Part shown: positions 19,480 to 30,984 of the stretch, one piece after another
How positions within the stretch are numbered: position 1 is the stretch's first letter
Layout: each line of letters starts with the position of its first letter
Assembly (NCBI RefSeq): GCF_025370935.1
Contig: NC_133494.1
Location: 5,863,840-5,927,839, forward strand
Source of the DNA: Choristoneura fumiferana
Lineage: Eukaryota; Arthropoda; Insecta; Lepidoptera; Tortricidae
DNA: 64,000 bases
Direction of reading: 5' to 3'
Notes under the pieces: model-generated
The model's database searches: none
Told to the model about the DNA's origin: nothing
Seen by the model: the letters and a program-made list of their open reading frames with translations, nothing else
Translations under genes and position numbers: made by a program

Positions 19480-21285
19480 GTTAGATGAACCTTTAAGAGA
19501 ATGGACCTTTAAGTTTATAATATTTGATATGATATTTCCGGGTTGTGATATGAATGAAGTTTTTTTTTTGTATCAGATCGGAAAAAACTTCATTTTAACT
19601 TCTGGGATTTTGAACCATTTCACCATTTTATACCTACCTAGAAATAAATACATACATGCATACATTATATTGTGCATAATTAGGTATACTTACATAAATA
19701 TCTGGAAATATCAATAGTGATATCAGATATCGTACTTCACTTCGCTAATTGAATTCGCATTCCGGTCATTGCATCATATCCGTGATACGGTCTGGCGAAT
19801 ATTTTTGATTAAGTATTAGGCAAACATTTTGATTGAGATGGCGCTCATGAAAACTACATAATATCGGTACAAATAGTTAACAATGGCGAAATTCAAAATA
19901 TTTAATATAGTGAAATGTATGACACAAGTTGTCATCTCGTAAGTAAGTTTGTCCGTTTTCTTGTAACTATAATACAAGCTTTGCTTAGTTAGGGAATAGG
20001 TAAATTGGTATAATACAATTTAAGTATATACGTTTCACTTGTTAAAGTCCAAGTCTCACCCGCTCCATTTGTACCTAACGCAAAACTGTGACGTGGATTT
20101 CAACTAATTCGATTGGTGTAATTCGCACATCTCCAATCTGCCTTTATGAAAGCGCATCCATAGTCCCTGCTGTTTAGGCTTGTGCCAATGTGCTAAATTT
20201 GTATTTTAACGAGACCGGATATGTTATATTACTGTTCGCTTTAGTGTGCTCCCAAAGCAACTGAACCGAAAAGATACCGCCCATGCGTTGGCTTAGGACA
20301 TTTTATGTAGACACTAACATTGCCCCAGAGAGCAGTACTTTACTCGTACAAACAGAAGTGTAATTCGAAAAGTTTCATCAACGAGAAACAGAAAATTAAG
20401 CGTTGATTTCACCTTAAAATGTGAACCCACCTGTGAATAGGGGTTGAAATGAGATCGAAGTGCAAATAACTTAATTTATCAGCGGCCTGAAATAAACATA
20501 ATTTGTCAGGCGACCTGGAGATTAAGAAGCATGAATTCGGTATGTCTTCGGGCGCAACTCCTTGCAGTTAGCTACATTTATCCTACTTGATTTGCTGACG
20601 TTACGTAAAAAAAAGGAACTTAAGTGTTCCTTTTTTTTCCTATGGGAACCGATTTGGTTAGGGCGTCACGGCATTGCAATTTATGATTTCAAGGTAAGGT
20701 GTTTGCAAACTTTTCAAATTATTTATTTGTTTTGGTCTCTACAATATTTTTTGTCTCATTAAAAATCTTACTTCAATTATTTAACCCGTAACCCTTTGTC
20801 TATAATAATTTAATTTTCATTCGCCGTAAAAATATAAATAAATGCAGTCGAGACAATTCTAGAAATAAATCAATTTTAGAAAGAAACTTTGTGTGATGAA
20901 TAAAAAAATATATAGAAAAAGATAAGTTGCATATGAAAATTGAATGAACGATAGAGAACCAATATCGCCGATAAAGAAAATACGGTCCGCTATTATTTAA
21001 CCAAATTCTCGATAAAAAAGATATTTTTTTGTAGATACACATCTCGTTCGCACCAAATTTCTCGTCCGTCCTCCCTTTTAAGAGAGCTCGACGAACGTTC
21101 GACGCGATTTGATTGTACCTACTCTATGAATAGTTACCTACCGTAGGACAAAGGTTAAGTAAGTTGCGACCAAGATTTAAAAAAAAACTGATTCATATAT
21201 CCAAAAACTTCTACGGATTATAATTGTTACGTGAACAGGTGGTAAATAGAATTATTTAATCCTTTTCCTATTTAAAATGAAAGTT
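19480..21285. other. Non-repetitive AT-rich stretch
   Basis: Apart from the possible small exon at 20510-20539 no gene was seen. Several 60-85 codon open frames have compositions expected from AT-rich chance (I, F, Y, L). Confidence 0.4.
20510..20539 (+). CDS. Possible 30-base exon 2 of the secreted-peptide gene
   Basis: An acceptor (aatttgtcag) precedes 30 bases that end at a donor (G|GTATGT). The incoming and outgoing phase is 1, matching exon 1. The join would add GDLEIKKHEF after the signal peptide, leaving a phase-1 end for a third exon. The match of phase, length divisible by three and both splice signals is suggestive only. The polypyrimidine tract is weak and no exon 3 was identified. 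Confidence 0.25.
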
Positions 21286-22360
21286 TATGCAAACTACGAT
21301 AATTTATTTATTCAAAACAATACAATAATAGGCTTACAGCATGAAAAACCAAAACGCCTACTACGTTACATGCTTCATATAAATCAATATAGAACACAAA
21401 TTAATAATAAAGAATACAATACCTACCAGAAATAACATAACCAAAATGAGCATAGAAAACGGATTTGTATACTTTACAAATTATTATTGGATATAAACTT
21501 CACAATACTAGCCAGCACAGAGTGCCAATTCCCAGCAAGTACGTCAGTATCCTGGTGCTTGTCCAGCATAGCGTTTAGCAGGGCTATTGCCCTGGCGGTG
21601 GGCGAGTTCCTGGCGCGCCTCGTGTTGAGCCTCTCTGGAGCAGTGAAGAGAGGATGGCGCCGGCGGTCGCCTGCTCGCACGTATTGACCGGGGACAAAGA
21701 AACGAATTCGCTCAAGAGTAGTCGGATTCTCAATTCTGTTTCGCAAGAGCAGACAAAAATGTACTAATAAGTGCATTTTTCGTCTATAACGCAACGTACA
21801 CAACCCAACCATACCCTTAACGTACGCAGAGGGATACAGGAATGGGTAATACCCATACATTCTCTTGTGCAAATATCTGGCGAATCTCCGCTGTACTCTC
21901 TCTAGCATTACCGTATAGTTCGTTTCCATTGGATCCCAGATTATACTGTTGTATTCCATTCTACTTCGAACAAAGGCATTGAATAAGATAATTGCAACCC
22001 CCACATCCTTGAATTGTGCTGCTGTCCGCATGACGAAACCCAATACCCTGCTGGCATCTTTGCAGGTAGAAACAATGTGTAGATGAAAGTCCAGCTTCGA
22101 ATCAAGGTGAAGGCCAAGATCTCGGATATCTTGGATACGGGTTAGAGGAATGCTCCCCAGATAGTACGTGGCTACTAACGGTGCCTTGGACCTGGTAAAA
22201 GTTATGATCTTGCATTTTGAAGCGTTAAAAGACAACTTATTTTCATTTGCCTAAGTCAGAACTGAGTTTATATCAACCTGCAAATCATAGCAATCGGAAG
22301 AGGCGTCGATGGAACAGAACAACTTTAAGTCGTCCGCATAATACAGGGTTTGCCTGACCA
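21286..22360 (-). pseudogene. Jockey-like LINE, 5'-truncated reverse transcriptase
   Basis: The minus-strand frame runs from about 22355 to the stop at 21474. It contains the reverse-transcriptase catalytic box YADD (22340-22329), then FNASKCKIITFTRS, an IRDLGLHLDSKLDF block, SRMEYNSIIWDP and RVQRRFARYLH. This order is that of the thumb and C-terminal region of Jockey-clade non-LTR retrotransposons. A single in-frame TAG (22253-22251) lies between YADD and the rest. The fingers and motif A are absent. Below 21474 is a 3' UTR ending in a gaataaataaatta signal. It is a dead 5'-truncated insertion, but relatively young given that only one stop interrupts about 290 codons. Confidence 0.88.
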
Positions 22361-22364
22361 TGGG

Positions 22365-23060
22365 GCTTAAATTAAATCCAAGGATCGATTTTATCCACTT
22401 AACTGAGCTACTTTTATTCTGCAACTTTTTAAAAATATGATCACTGTTAATTTCATTTTTTTTTCATACAGAAAAAATGCATTTTTAAATGTTATGCGAT
22501 ACAATATAAAATTAAAAGCACATTGATAAAATTATTACTCCTGTACCAAGGGACAGCGATAACACCGCCATGTCCGGTACACTGATTTAATGATTAAACT
22601 TTGAGCATCAATAAATTATCTAAATTCAAGTTAGTTAAAAAAGCGAGTAGAATCGAAACTTGATTTTAAAGCCCCATGATCAGAAACTCCCTGTATTGTT
22701 CTTAACTCCCAGGTGGCGAACGTAAACCACGCAAAATCTAGACGAGGACAGAATAAATGTCTACACATTACAAAGGATTCTATAAATTGCGTAGGTTGGG
22801 TAGTTTATTACAACAACTCGCAAGTATTTATTAGAGAAAATTGCTATTTCGGTCAAAGGATTCACGTGTATTATGTCAGGCGTCACTTTTAATTTGTGTT
22901 TGTCTCTCGCGTATGCTAAGGGGTTTCATTATCAAAATTATAATGTACAAATAAGTTTTCGTAAACATTTACTTTTACCTAATTAAAACAAGTTTTTGCT
23001 GTGTGTACCCCTTGTTCACTGTACTTGCGTTGACATGAGAAAATATATATATATATAAAT
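22365..23060. other. Intergenic, no gene seen
   Basis: AT-rich sequence with no recognised repeat ends or coding stretch. Confidence 0.4.
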
Positions 23061-23064
23061 TAAT

Positions 23065-23210
23065 GAATAAAAAGTAGCCTATGTCACTCTCGGGCCCATA
23101 AACTATCTCTATGCCAAAAATCACGTCGATCCGTCGCTCCGTTACGGCGTGAAAGACGGACAAACACACAAACATACAATCACACTTTCGCATTTATAAT
23201 ATTAATATGG
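23065..23210 (+). repeat. 'gtcactctcgggcccataaa' repeat with taatattaatatgg tail
   Basis: It runs through ccaaaaatcacgtcgatccg, the gtgaaagacggacaaacaca segment and cgcatttataatattaatat. The tail motif is shared with the Helitron-like units. Non-coding. Confidence 0.55.
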
Positions 23211-23345
23211 ATGGATATGGATATATATATATGTATTTCGGGGATCTCGGAAACGGCTCCAACGATTTCGATGAAATTTGGTGTGTTGGGGTTTTGGGGG
23301 ATGACAAATCGATCCAGCTTGGTCTTATCTTGGGTCAAGGGACAT
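23211..23345 (+). repeat. 'ttcggggatctcggaaacgg' repeat
   Basis: A good copy with tttcggggatctcggaaacg, gatttcgatgaaatttggtg and cttggtctta, truncated before the agcccgagcaaagctc part. Confidence 0.75.
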
Positions 23346-23349
23346 TATT

Positions 23350-25115
23350 TAACTTGCTGTTATTCAAAAGAACATTGTAGCTTAAATAAAAAAACTTCTA
23401 AAACTACTAAAATAACGACTTTACTAGTCTCAAGAATATACTCCAGTCACAAAAATGTTGACTTGTGCTGATAATTTTATAACAGAAAAATTTGTGATTT
23501 TATCATTTAAGAAAACTTATATAGTTCGACGAGTAAAATACTTCTTCTAAACATTTATTGACCGTAAAGGGACGTTCGTCATTTATTAAATTTATTATTG
23601 AACTTTATTCTTAAACGTTTGCATAATCGCCCCCACTCTTCTCCCACTTGATTTTCATCTAACTTGAAGCGTAGACACTGCAAAAACTATTCGTTGAATA
23701 TTCAAATTTCTGAAGTAAAGTTTCGACGTTCTCTGCTATATCAGTAATTAAATCTATTAAGCCTTATTTATTACATTATCTGGATAAGCATCATCGAAAT
23801 ATATGGATATTTCGACGATGCTTATGTTTGATCCGAATATTTTAACTACACATTTTTAAGCATGATGTGTTTAAGTATTAATTTAGATAGGTATTACTTG
23901 TTTTTAGGTATTAGCAGAACGTTTGCCTGCTGAAATCTTTTTCGTATATTTTTCCATCGTATAAAGGTTGCTTGAAAGAGATCGCTCTGAAGCTAAAATT
24001 CCGCGTATTGCTTACCTTGTTTTTTTCTGTGTACCTGTTTTTCTTATGAGTAAAAGAATCGGCATCAATTGTACCTATACAATTCTTTTGTTGCAATAAT
24101 AGTATTCAAGAATTGCACCAAAGTGTTAACACGCGAGCAAAAGAAAAAAGCAACAAGAATTGAATACAAGTATTGACAGGAAATAATTGCTACCCTACTT
24201 AAGCTTAAACCTACTTACACTACTACTGCTACTTTAGCTTTACTGTTCGTTGCTCTCAGAACTTTCTCCTTACTGTCCTTCTTTCAAACTCTAAACTCTA
24301 CGTTTTTAGTTTTTATTGTAAAGGTTGCCTGGAAGAGATCACTCTGAAGCGATAATGCTTACCTCAGAAAGTCTCTGTGTATATACCTGTTTTTCTGTAC
24401 TGCTTGCTATGTGTTGGTGTGCAATAAAGATATATTGTATTGTATTGTAATCCGTTCAGTAAATCGATTAATTTATTAATTGAATAAATCAAAGTATTTT
24501 TGTCTATTTTATTATTTACAATACTTGATTTAATTACACACTTTCCACAGATTAGATTGGCATAACGCATAGAGATGTGCTGTGCGAGGATAGGTAGGTA
24601 AACGAAGCATTTCTATTGGTTCGTGAAAAACACATACGTCTCACATCTTTGGTGGAAACGCAGCCTTAACGTGGAAGGGGAACCAATACGACCCACGCAC
24701 GTACGTCATGCACACACACACACACACACACACTTTTGAATTCATAATAATTAGTATGAAACTTATAGTAGGATTGTTATAATTTTAATTCGACTAAGAG
24801 TGATTAAACATTTTGATGTGGACCTCAGTGCTATTGAAGTCTCTTGAGAACATACGCCAGACGATATCATTATTCAGTCCACCGTAATTATACACTAATG
24901 CTTCGTTAAATATCAAAGGCAGATTATGGCTGTTGGTAATTAAGATTAGGTAACATTGACGTCATGTTACCAAAAACATGGTCCAGAACTAATCGGACTC
25001 ACGCAGTAAGGGTCCCGTTCAATTTAAGAATCAGCAAAACTAAGTTTGTACCTAATAGTATTTCCATGAAAAGCACAGTTCTGTTGTTTTTGCGGATGAA
25101 TTATATTCGATGTTA
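23350..25115. other. Intergenic with retroposon tails and a (CA)n tract
   Basis: Segments 23964-24035 and 24316-24447 share aaggttgcctggaagagatc; the second ends caataaagatatattgtatt like a retroposon tail. The segment 24571-24668 is an end of the MITE family at 44555-44773 (cacatctttggtgga, cgcagcctta). (CA)n lies at about 24713-24732. No gene was seen. Confidence 0.55.
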
Positions 25116-25118
25116 AGG

Positions 25119-25237
25119 GTTTCTTAGTACAAGGAACCCTTACTATTAGTTTTGCTGTGTCTGTGGTTTATCTTAAAGACTTTTAGTGCTGGAAAGCTGT
25201 AATTTTGCTGAATATATAATGTTAACTACACTACGAG
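25119..25237 (+). repeat. Diverged gtagtc-type 'agggttccg' repeat
   Basis: It keeps agggtttcttagtacaagga, cccttactattagttttg and ctggaaagctgtaattttgc in family order. Old and non-coding. Confidence 0.5.
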
Positions 25238-25264
25238 ATTTTTTAAAAGTAGTATTGATTTGGT

Positions 25265-25548
25265 ATAAGTCATCATCATCATCAACATGTCAGCAGAAAG
25301 ACGTCCACTGCCGGACATAGGCCTTCCCCAAGGCTCTCCACTCAGACCGGTCTTGTGCTTTCCGCATCCACCGCGATCCCGCGATCTTTACCAGGTCGTC
25401 GCTCCATCTTGTTGGAGGCCCACCGACAGCTCGTCTCCCGGTCCGCGGACGCCATTCGAGAACCTTCTGACCCCATCGGTCATCAGTCCTGCGAGCAATG
25501 TGCCCCGCCCACTGCCACTTTAGTTTCGCAAAAACCAATAAGCAGTGT
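25265..25548 (-). pseudogene. RTE-like retrotransposon 3' end
   Basis: On the minus strand about 82 codons stay open and contain KLKWQWAGHIARRTDDRW, KVLEWRPRTGRRAVGGPPTR and YVRQWTSFC before the stop. This is the conserved C-terminus of insect RTE-type endonuclease/reverse transcriptase. A (GAT)n microsatellite follows immediately, as expected for the 3' end of such an element. The rest of the protein is missing. The decayed sister is at 2455-2680. Confidence 0.85.
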
Positions 25549-25559
25549 AAGTGCCTAAA

Positions 25560-26185
25560 ATAAATTAAAAAGTTATGTTTTTCACATTATTTTGCAAAAG
25601 TACGTTTCAAAATCGTTGTTAGTAATATGAAATGGATATAGGCTCGAGGGTCTAGTCTAGTATAAAAAAAATAATTAAACCAATATTGAGGAATAAAAAT
25701 GCCTACGAGTACGAAACATAGCTGAGGCACTGTGCAGAGTATTTTTTACATTGGCGTGGTATTATGCGTAATATTTCATTCAACAATAGTAGATTGGTAA
25801 ACAAGGGTTGTAAATTGATCATTTACACTCGAGTTGAACACTCTACTTTTCATCACAAATGCGAGCAAATAAAGAAAAACCGTTATATAAATGTATACGC
25901 AATCTGTAACAGAGCGGAAGAAAATTTATCTCGCCAAGCCGTCTTTTGTTTTTTTTTTTACTGTCCTCGCGCTCTTTGGCTTTGGCACATTCAGCCAGCA
26001 CTGGCCAGCAGCATCATGCCAGCATGGATGGAGGTTTGGACGTAATAACGCAATACAATCTCCTTGTTTAACAGTTCGTGAATACAAAGGAGCACCATTC
26101 GATTTTTTAATTTACTTACATCCCTAAAGATTTAAATCGAATTTACAACACGGATTTCAAATTAAATGCAACCTACTTTCAGAGC
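25560..26185. other. Intergenic, no gene seen
   Basis: Overlapping open frames of 78-93 codons at 25764-26127 share no motif with known families and lack splice context. Probably chance. Confidence 0.35.
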
Positions 26186-26189
26186 TTAA

Positions 26190-26684
26190 GTGATGAATAG
26201 TACATTGTGTCTTAAGGGCGGTAAACAAGGAATTACGAACGAGAGTCTATTAGAAGCCCGAAGTCGAAGACTGAGGGCTTTAATGAGTCGATGTTCATAA
26301 TTCTAGTACCGCCCGTGCGACATACAATGTTTTTCATCACATTTGCGAGTAAAATTGTATATTTGTAAAAGAAAAACTAATATTTTTTCAAAAATTGCCG
26401 ATACCGCTGACCACGCTCTTGGAAGCGCTAGCCTCCGCGCCGCCCTACCCCACGCAGCATGTGTCCGACCTGCGCGCGCCGTGCTCCTGCACGCCATGCA
26501 ATATCACACTCATTGACCGACCTTGGGCTTCATGACATGAAAATTAGTACGGGCAATGACTCATTTACCGACCACGGGCTTCATGACAAGCACATAAAGG
26601 TCGAGGGTTTTATTAGGGGGGTTGCAACCAAGGTATCCTGCATGTTACGACACTGTTTACGAGCAAGTGTGATGAAAAAAATAT
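26190..26684 (+). mobile_element. 'tttttcatcac' repeat element, second copy
   Basis: Same architecture as 18144-18638: a foldback (26190-26341) and a body from ttttcatcacatttgcgagt to gagcaagtgtgatgaaaa. The inverted body ends are clearest in this copy. It has two internal copies of tgactcatttaccgacc or a close variant. Confidence 0.8.
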
Positions 26685-26761
26685 TAATTTGTTACCAGTC
26701 AGCCATGGGCAGATTAAGAGTGAAATTGTGCAAAGCAGTCGTCCGACTCCATCCACCTTTA

Positions 26762-26932
26762 AACAAGCAATTATATTTCTGGGATCTCGGAAACGGTTCC
26801 AACGATTTCGACGAAATTTGGTAGGTATATGGGGGTTTCGGGGGTGACAAATCGATCTAGCTTGGTCTTATCTCTGGGAAAACGCTTATTATCGAGTTTT
26901 AGCCCGAGCAAAGCTCGGTCACCCGGGTACTT
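26762..26932 (+). repeat. 'ttcggggatctcggaaacgg' repeat
   Basis: From aacaagcaattatatttctg to agcccgagcaaagctcggtc and acccgggtac. This is a complete-looking right end. Confidence 0.75.
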
Positions 26933-26934
26933 AC

Positions 26935-28880
26935 CATTACACGCGATTAAATCAAGAAAATCACAGGCAAATCATCTTAAGCACCTTTCAAGCATTAGTA
27001 CACAAGCGGGTACAGCGGGACATTTAAGCCTGTACAAATTGGTTTTTGATGTATTTTCCTGCTAATTACTTTCAAATCGGGCGAGTAATCTAGAGCAAAA
27101 CTTATACGCAAGTGTTGCCCGCCTTAAAATCATAATTTGTCTTAAAATTGCGAGTTAATTTCCTTTGTCGTCTCTTCCTTTGTTTGCGTATCGCGATGAT
27201 GTTGAATAAAATTAAATTCTCAACTCCTCTAAGTATGAGGACAAATTTTATTACATCAATGAACGTCGACGGAGAGTGCCGACTGGATAACCTGTTTAAT
27301 TTAGGGACAAACAGCGAAATATTTTCTTGTTTTCGTCAGTAAAATATTATATTTTGTTGTAATGTTATGCCGGGAATTGATGTCAGATTAAGAAAATAAA
27401 ATTTAGAGAAAACAAAACTAGTACAGCCTTTAACTTGCTTTTGTAAATTCCAAATCCCATCAAAACATAAATGTGAAATGGGAGAAAAGTTCAATATTAT
27501 GATATACCTATGCCTTTGGTTTTTACTTCAACGACAGAAGAAGTGAGATCTAAATGGGTGCCAAGTTCAATGGTTAGTGCTGAAATTTATTTATAACAAC
27601 ATAAAATATTTCATAATAAAAATTTCAAATAAAAAAATATTTTTGAAAATTGGTCAACAAATTGACTGATTTATCGGTGAACATACATAAAAAAATACAA
27701 ACAGTGGAACGTAGAACCTCCTCCTTTTTTGAAGTCGGTTAAAAATGTCTTTCTGCCAAGTTTCTCGGAGTGCATTCGTTGTTAATGCTGGCAGTAAGAA
27801 AAAATTACGTGTAAAGTGCCCATTCATTTCTTACAGAAATAGTAGACAAAAAAAACTCACGCTAAACAATTAATGGGAAAGAAATGTCACTAGCACTCGA
27901 TGATTCCATTTTTGTAAGTTTACATTCGCACTCTTAAAAAATGTCCACGGAAAATTCGCAAGGTTCCCGCCAATTTGTTTTTTTTTTAATTTCTTACTTT
28001 TTTTTGGCAGAGTTAGTAGCAGATATTTATACCCGCGATCTGTCAAATTTCGGATAGGCGCCAGGTTGGCCAACCAAACAAAGTTTTTTTGAATACGGCT
28101 ACTTACTATTTTGGGAAGGATTGGTAGCTACCATTTTTTGAACGCAATCTGTCAAATTTCAGAAGACCGACAGATTGACCAACCTGAAATTAGATTTTTT
28201 TATACTAAAATTATAGCAAAAAATACTTGTGTTACCTCTTTGGTGGTGCAATTTAAAAAAAAACTAAAACAATGCAATAAAGGATTTTCATGCATTATTT
28301 CTGCTCCAGAGCAGAAAAGTCCCGCTTTGTGCTAGGTATTTAGTGCGGTTATGATGAAATTAAATCATAGTTGGATTGGAAAAAAAAAATTTAATTACCT
28401 CCACGTTCGGAATCAATGTTCTGTAGAATTGGAATTAAAATTATGAGTTGGAATTTTGATTTTAACTCATTCCAAAAGGGTATAAAGTTCTATTTTTAAC
28501 ACATCCATAAACATAATTATGAAATGTATTGTACTATGAAAATTAGATTATGCTCACGTCAGAAGTTAGTTTTCTATGCCGTACTAATTTCGAAAAGTCC
28601 CTTCTCCACTTCTGTATGATACTCATAAAACATGAGTCATTTATGTAGTTTAAAGGGTTATCAGTAAAACCCTACTTTGATAGATAAATACCCACTACAT
28701 ATATATACCGACTTATTAACTACAGGTACCTGTTAAATATAACCTTCGAATTATAGTGATTGTTACCTAAGCCCTGGTTTATTTGTTATCCCGTGCAGCA
28801 TTGTCTTAAGAACAAATTAATGAATAACCATTAACATCTTAAATGCCGCAAGGTACCTACATAGATTTCAATGTAAATAA
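26935..28880. other. Intergenic; one LINE-tail fragment
   Basis: The segment 27742-27815 (gtctttctgccaagtttctc) matches the LINE 3' tail at 31255-31590. The segments aacctcctcctttttt and gaagtcggttaaaaa just before it are common lepidopteran repeat words. No gene was seen. Confidence 0.45.
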
Positions 28881-28882
28881 CA

Positions 28883-29116
28883 TAGGGCAGAAGTACCGTT
28901 TGTGGCCACTGTACCGTTTATGGCCATATAATGTTTAAATATACGTTTGAAATAAATTTATAGTAATAAATCATTATAAACTATATTCGTTTCAGTATAA
29001 ACTTTTGAAAACTCACTAAACATATTATTTTAATACTATAACTTTTTATATATGACTGCAAATGTCAACTGGCCAAAAACGGGCTTATGGTGGCCAAAAC
29101 CGGTACTTCTGCCCTA
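28883..29116. mobile_element. MITE, TIR GGGCAGAAGTACCG, TA flanks
   Basis: The left end tagggcagaagtaccgtttg and the complement of the right end tagggcagaagtaccggttt match over about 27 bases. TA flanks both sides, so TA may be the target duplication, as in Tc1/mariner-derived MITEs. The interior is AT-rich with no ORF. Confidence 0.85.
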
Positions 29117-29479
29117 CCTAAATGAAGCCGACTTCGATATATGACGTTCGCCAAAGTCTGTAAAGCAGCAAAAGTCCGCACCGCCAGCACTTGGAAAGAT
29201 AGTTCTTACGGCAAACAAGTCTGTTATTATTTACACACGAAATACTATTTACAATGTCTATATATTTAACTATTTATATTTATTTACAAAAACCACACCA
29301 ATATTACATCCACCGAAATTTGAAGTCTCGCTGACAGCCGCCATTCTTTTAGTTGCAAAGGTGCCCTGCAAAGGTCTTGCGCCAATCAGCTACCGATAGC
29401 CAAATAGGATGAAGATTCAAATAATTCTTCTCCATTCATAATACTTGCACAGTACGTAATCAGTAAACTTCAGTTACAG

Positions 29480-29658
29480 CCAAGCACAATAAAAAACAAA
29501 AAGCCAAAGAAAACAATGATGAAGACGTCTCAGCCCACGAATGGCCACAACCAGAGACCCTCGGGGAGTACGGAGTTCCAGAGGGGTACGATGGACCTGC
29601 GACGAGTGGAGAACAGGGACCCGGAGTGCAACCAGGTGGCAATAACAATAACACTGAT
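29480..29658 (+). CDS. Candidate internal exon, hydrophilic low-complexity protein
   Basis: Between an acceptor (ttcagttacag) and a strong donor (GAT|GTGAGTACC) lies an open frame of 59 codons. It is rich in K, E, D, N, Q, G and P, for example AKHNKKQKAKENNDED, WPQPETLGEYGVPEGYD and a QPGGNNNNTD end. The GC content is well above the surroundings. The fit of a stop-free charged frame and a consensus donor suggests a real exon. However, a second frame is also open here (KPKKTMMKTSQPTNGHN), and no neighbouring exon was found. The family is not recognised, and it could be a disordered region of any protein. Confidence 0.3.
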
Positions 29659-29669
29659 GTGAGTACCAT

Positions 29670-29828
29670 AAATACATTTCGGGGATCTCGGAAACGGCTC
29701 CAACGATTTCGATGAAATTTGGTATGTAGGGGTTTTTGGGGATGACAAATTGATCTAGTTTGGTCTTATCTTTGGGAAAATGCTTAATAACGAGTTTTAA
29801 TCCGAGCAACGCTCGGTCGCCCAGGTAC
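29670..29828 (+). repeat. 'ttcggggatctcggaaacgg' repeat
   Basis: A good copy from tttcggggatctcggaaacg to gagcaacgctcggtcgccca, starting 12 bases after the candidate exon's donor. Confidence 0.75.
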
Positions 29829-29837
29829 TGTTACATT

Positions 29838-30056
29838 AAGTATGCGAAAGTAACTAATTTATGCGTAAGTAAATTTCTGCCTAAACAATATTCGGAATTC
29901 ACAAATTATGCGTAAATCCCATTCGGCTTACATTGTTTATGCGTAAAAGAATTCTCCATAATATAATTATGCGAAAACAGTTTCGGCATAAATACTATTA
30001 TGCGTAAAGAGATTATGCAAAATATAATTATGACATTAAAAAATATGCGTAAACAA
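29838..30056. repeat. Degenerate tandem array of TTATGCGTAA motifs
   Basis: Eight TATGC(G)(T/A)AA motifs occur at about 29840, 29859, 29906, 29938, 29968, 29999, 30013 and 30044, several about 31 bases apart. ATTCGG or TTTCGGCATAA lies between some of them. It is an imperfect tandem repeat and may be a remnant of transposon ends like those at 33231-33290, which also contain ttttcggcataaat. Confidence 0.65.
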
Positions 30057-30059
30057 GGG

Positions 30060-30980
30060 GAACCGTAACTGGCGCTTATTCTCGCACCAAATAAATTACC
30101 ATTCAGTATTGCCTAACGTTTTTCTGGAGCTCGCGATCGCAATCAAATTACAGTTTTTGTATGCAAAATCTCTCCCACTATTAATAGTGAGGTGATTGGG
30201 TGAAACCTAACCACTGGATACAGGTCATCCTACATTAATTGAAGTGGAGTGGATACAGTGCAACAAAGTTCTTAATGAACGTGGGTGACATTGGCACCAG
30301 GGCGCATTATTTTATTTATAATATATGTATCATTAAATTATTTGGTAAATCCGCGATTGACAATGACAAACCATACAAAAAATTTTCTTTAAAAAACCCG
30401 GGTTCTTTAGTTATATAGACAAGATCACTAGGTTATCCGGTCATAATGATAGTTCGGTGATTTTGTTTTCAGATGCCGCCAGGAAAATCGCATGTCAGAT
30501 CCAGCCGCCGTCACAATTAGCGGGCGTCACGTCACTTGTCCTGTATAAACACTGATAAATAGAGTAAATAGTGCCTAAACACGCCTTTCATTTGTGCCCG
30601 GTCAATGCTTTTCTCCGACAAATATTTATCCACGCCAGTTACTTACCCATCACACTTACGTAGTGGTTATTCATACCCTAAAACTAACGCTCAAAACTAA
30701 GGGATAATGGCAGCTTATAACACACCTACACACACAACACACCGTCACACACCACTGCATTTTGAAGTTGCAGGGTAACCTAAAGGCCATCAATCAATTA
30801 ATTAAACTTTGTGCGAAACGTACAGTTAACAGTTGCCAGCTTTTGAATACTGCGTTCGTGAATGGTAAATAGTTGAAGCTCAAATGTGCCATGCCCTCGA
30901 TACCGCTCTGCTTTCAGAGCATGACATGAGTGCGTGTGAGCTAACTTTGGGGGCAGCAGACGTGAACTTGCCTTCGAAAT
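30060..30980. other. Intergenic, no gene identified
   Basis: Partly GC-richer (30460-30900) but without a convincing exon. Open frames here have no recognisable motif. Confidence 0.35.
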
Positions 30981-30984
30981 CCAA

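Noticed and set aside
20562..20762. Third exon candidate for the secreted-peptide gene after the acceptor at 20567
   Set aside because: The intervening intron would be only about 28 bases, and the in-phase reading ends after about seven codons.
24713..24732. (CA)n run and other short tandem runs
   Set aside because: Ordinary microsatellites; they do not form spaced direct repeats like a CRISPR array.
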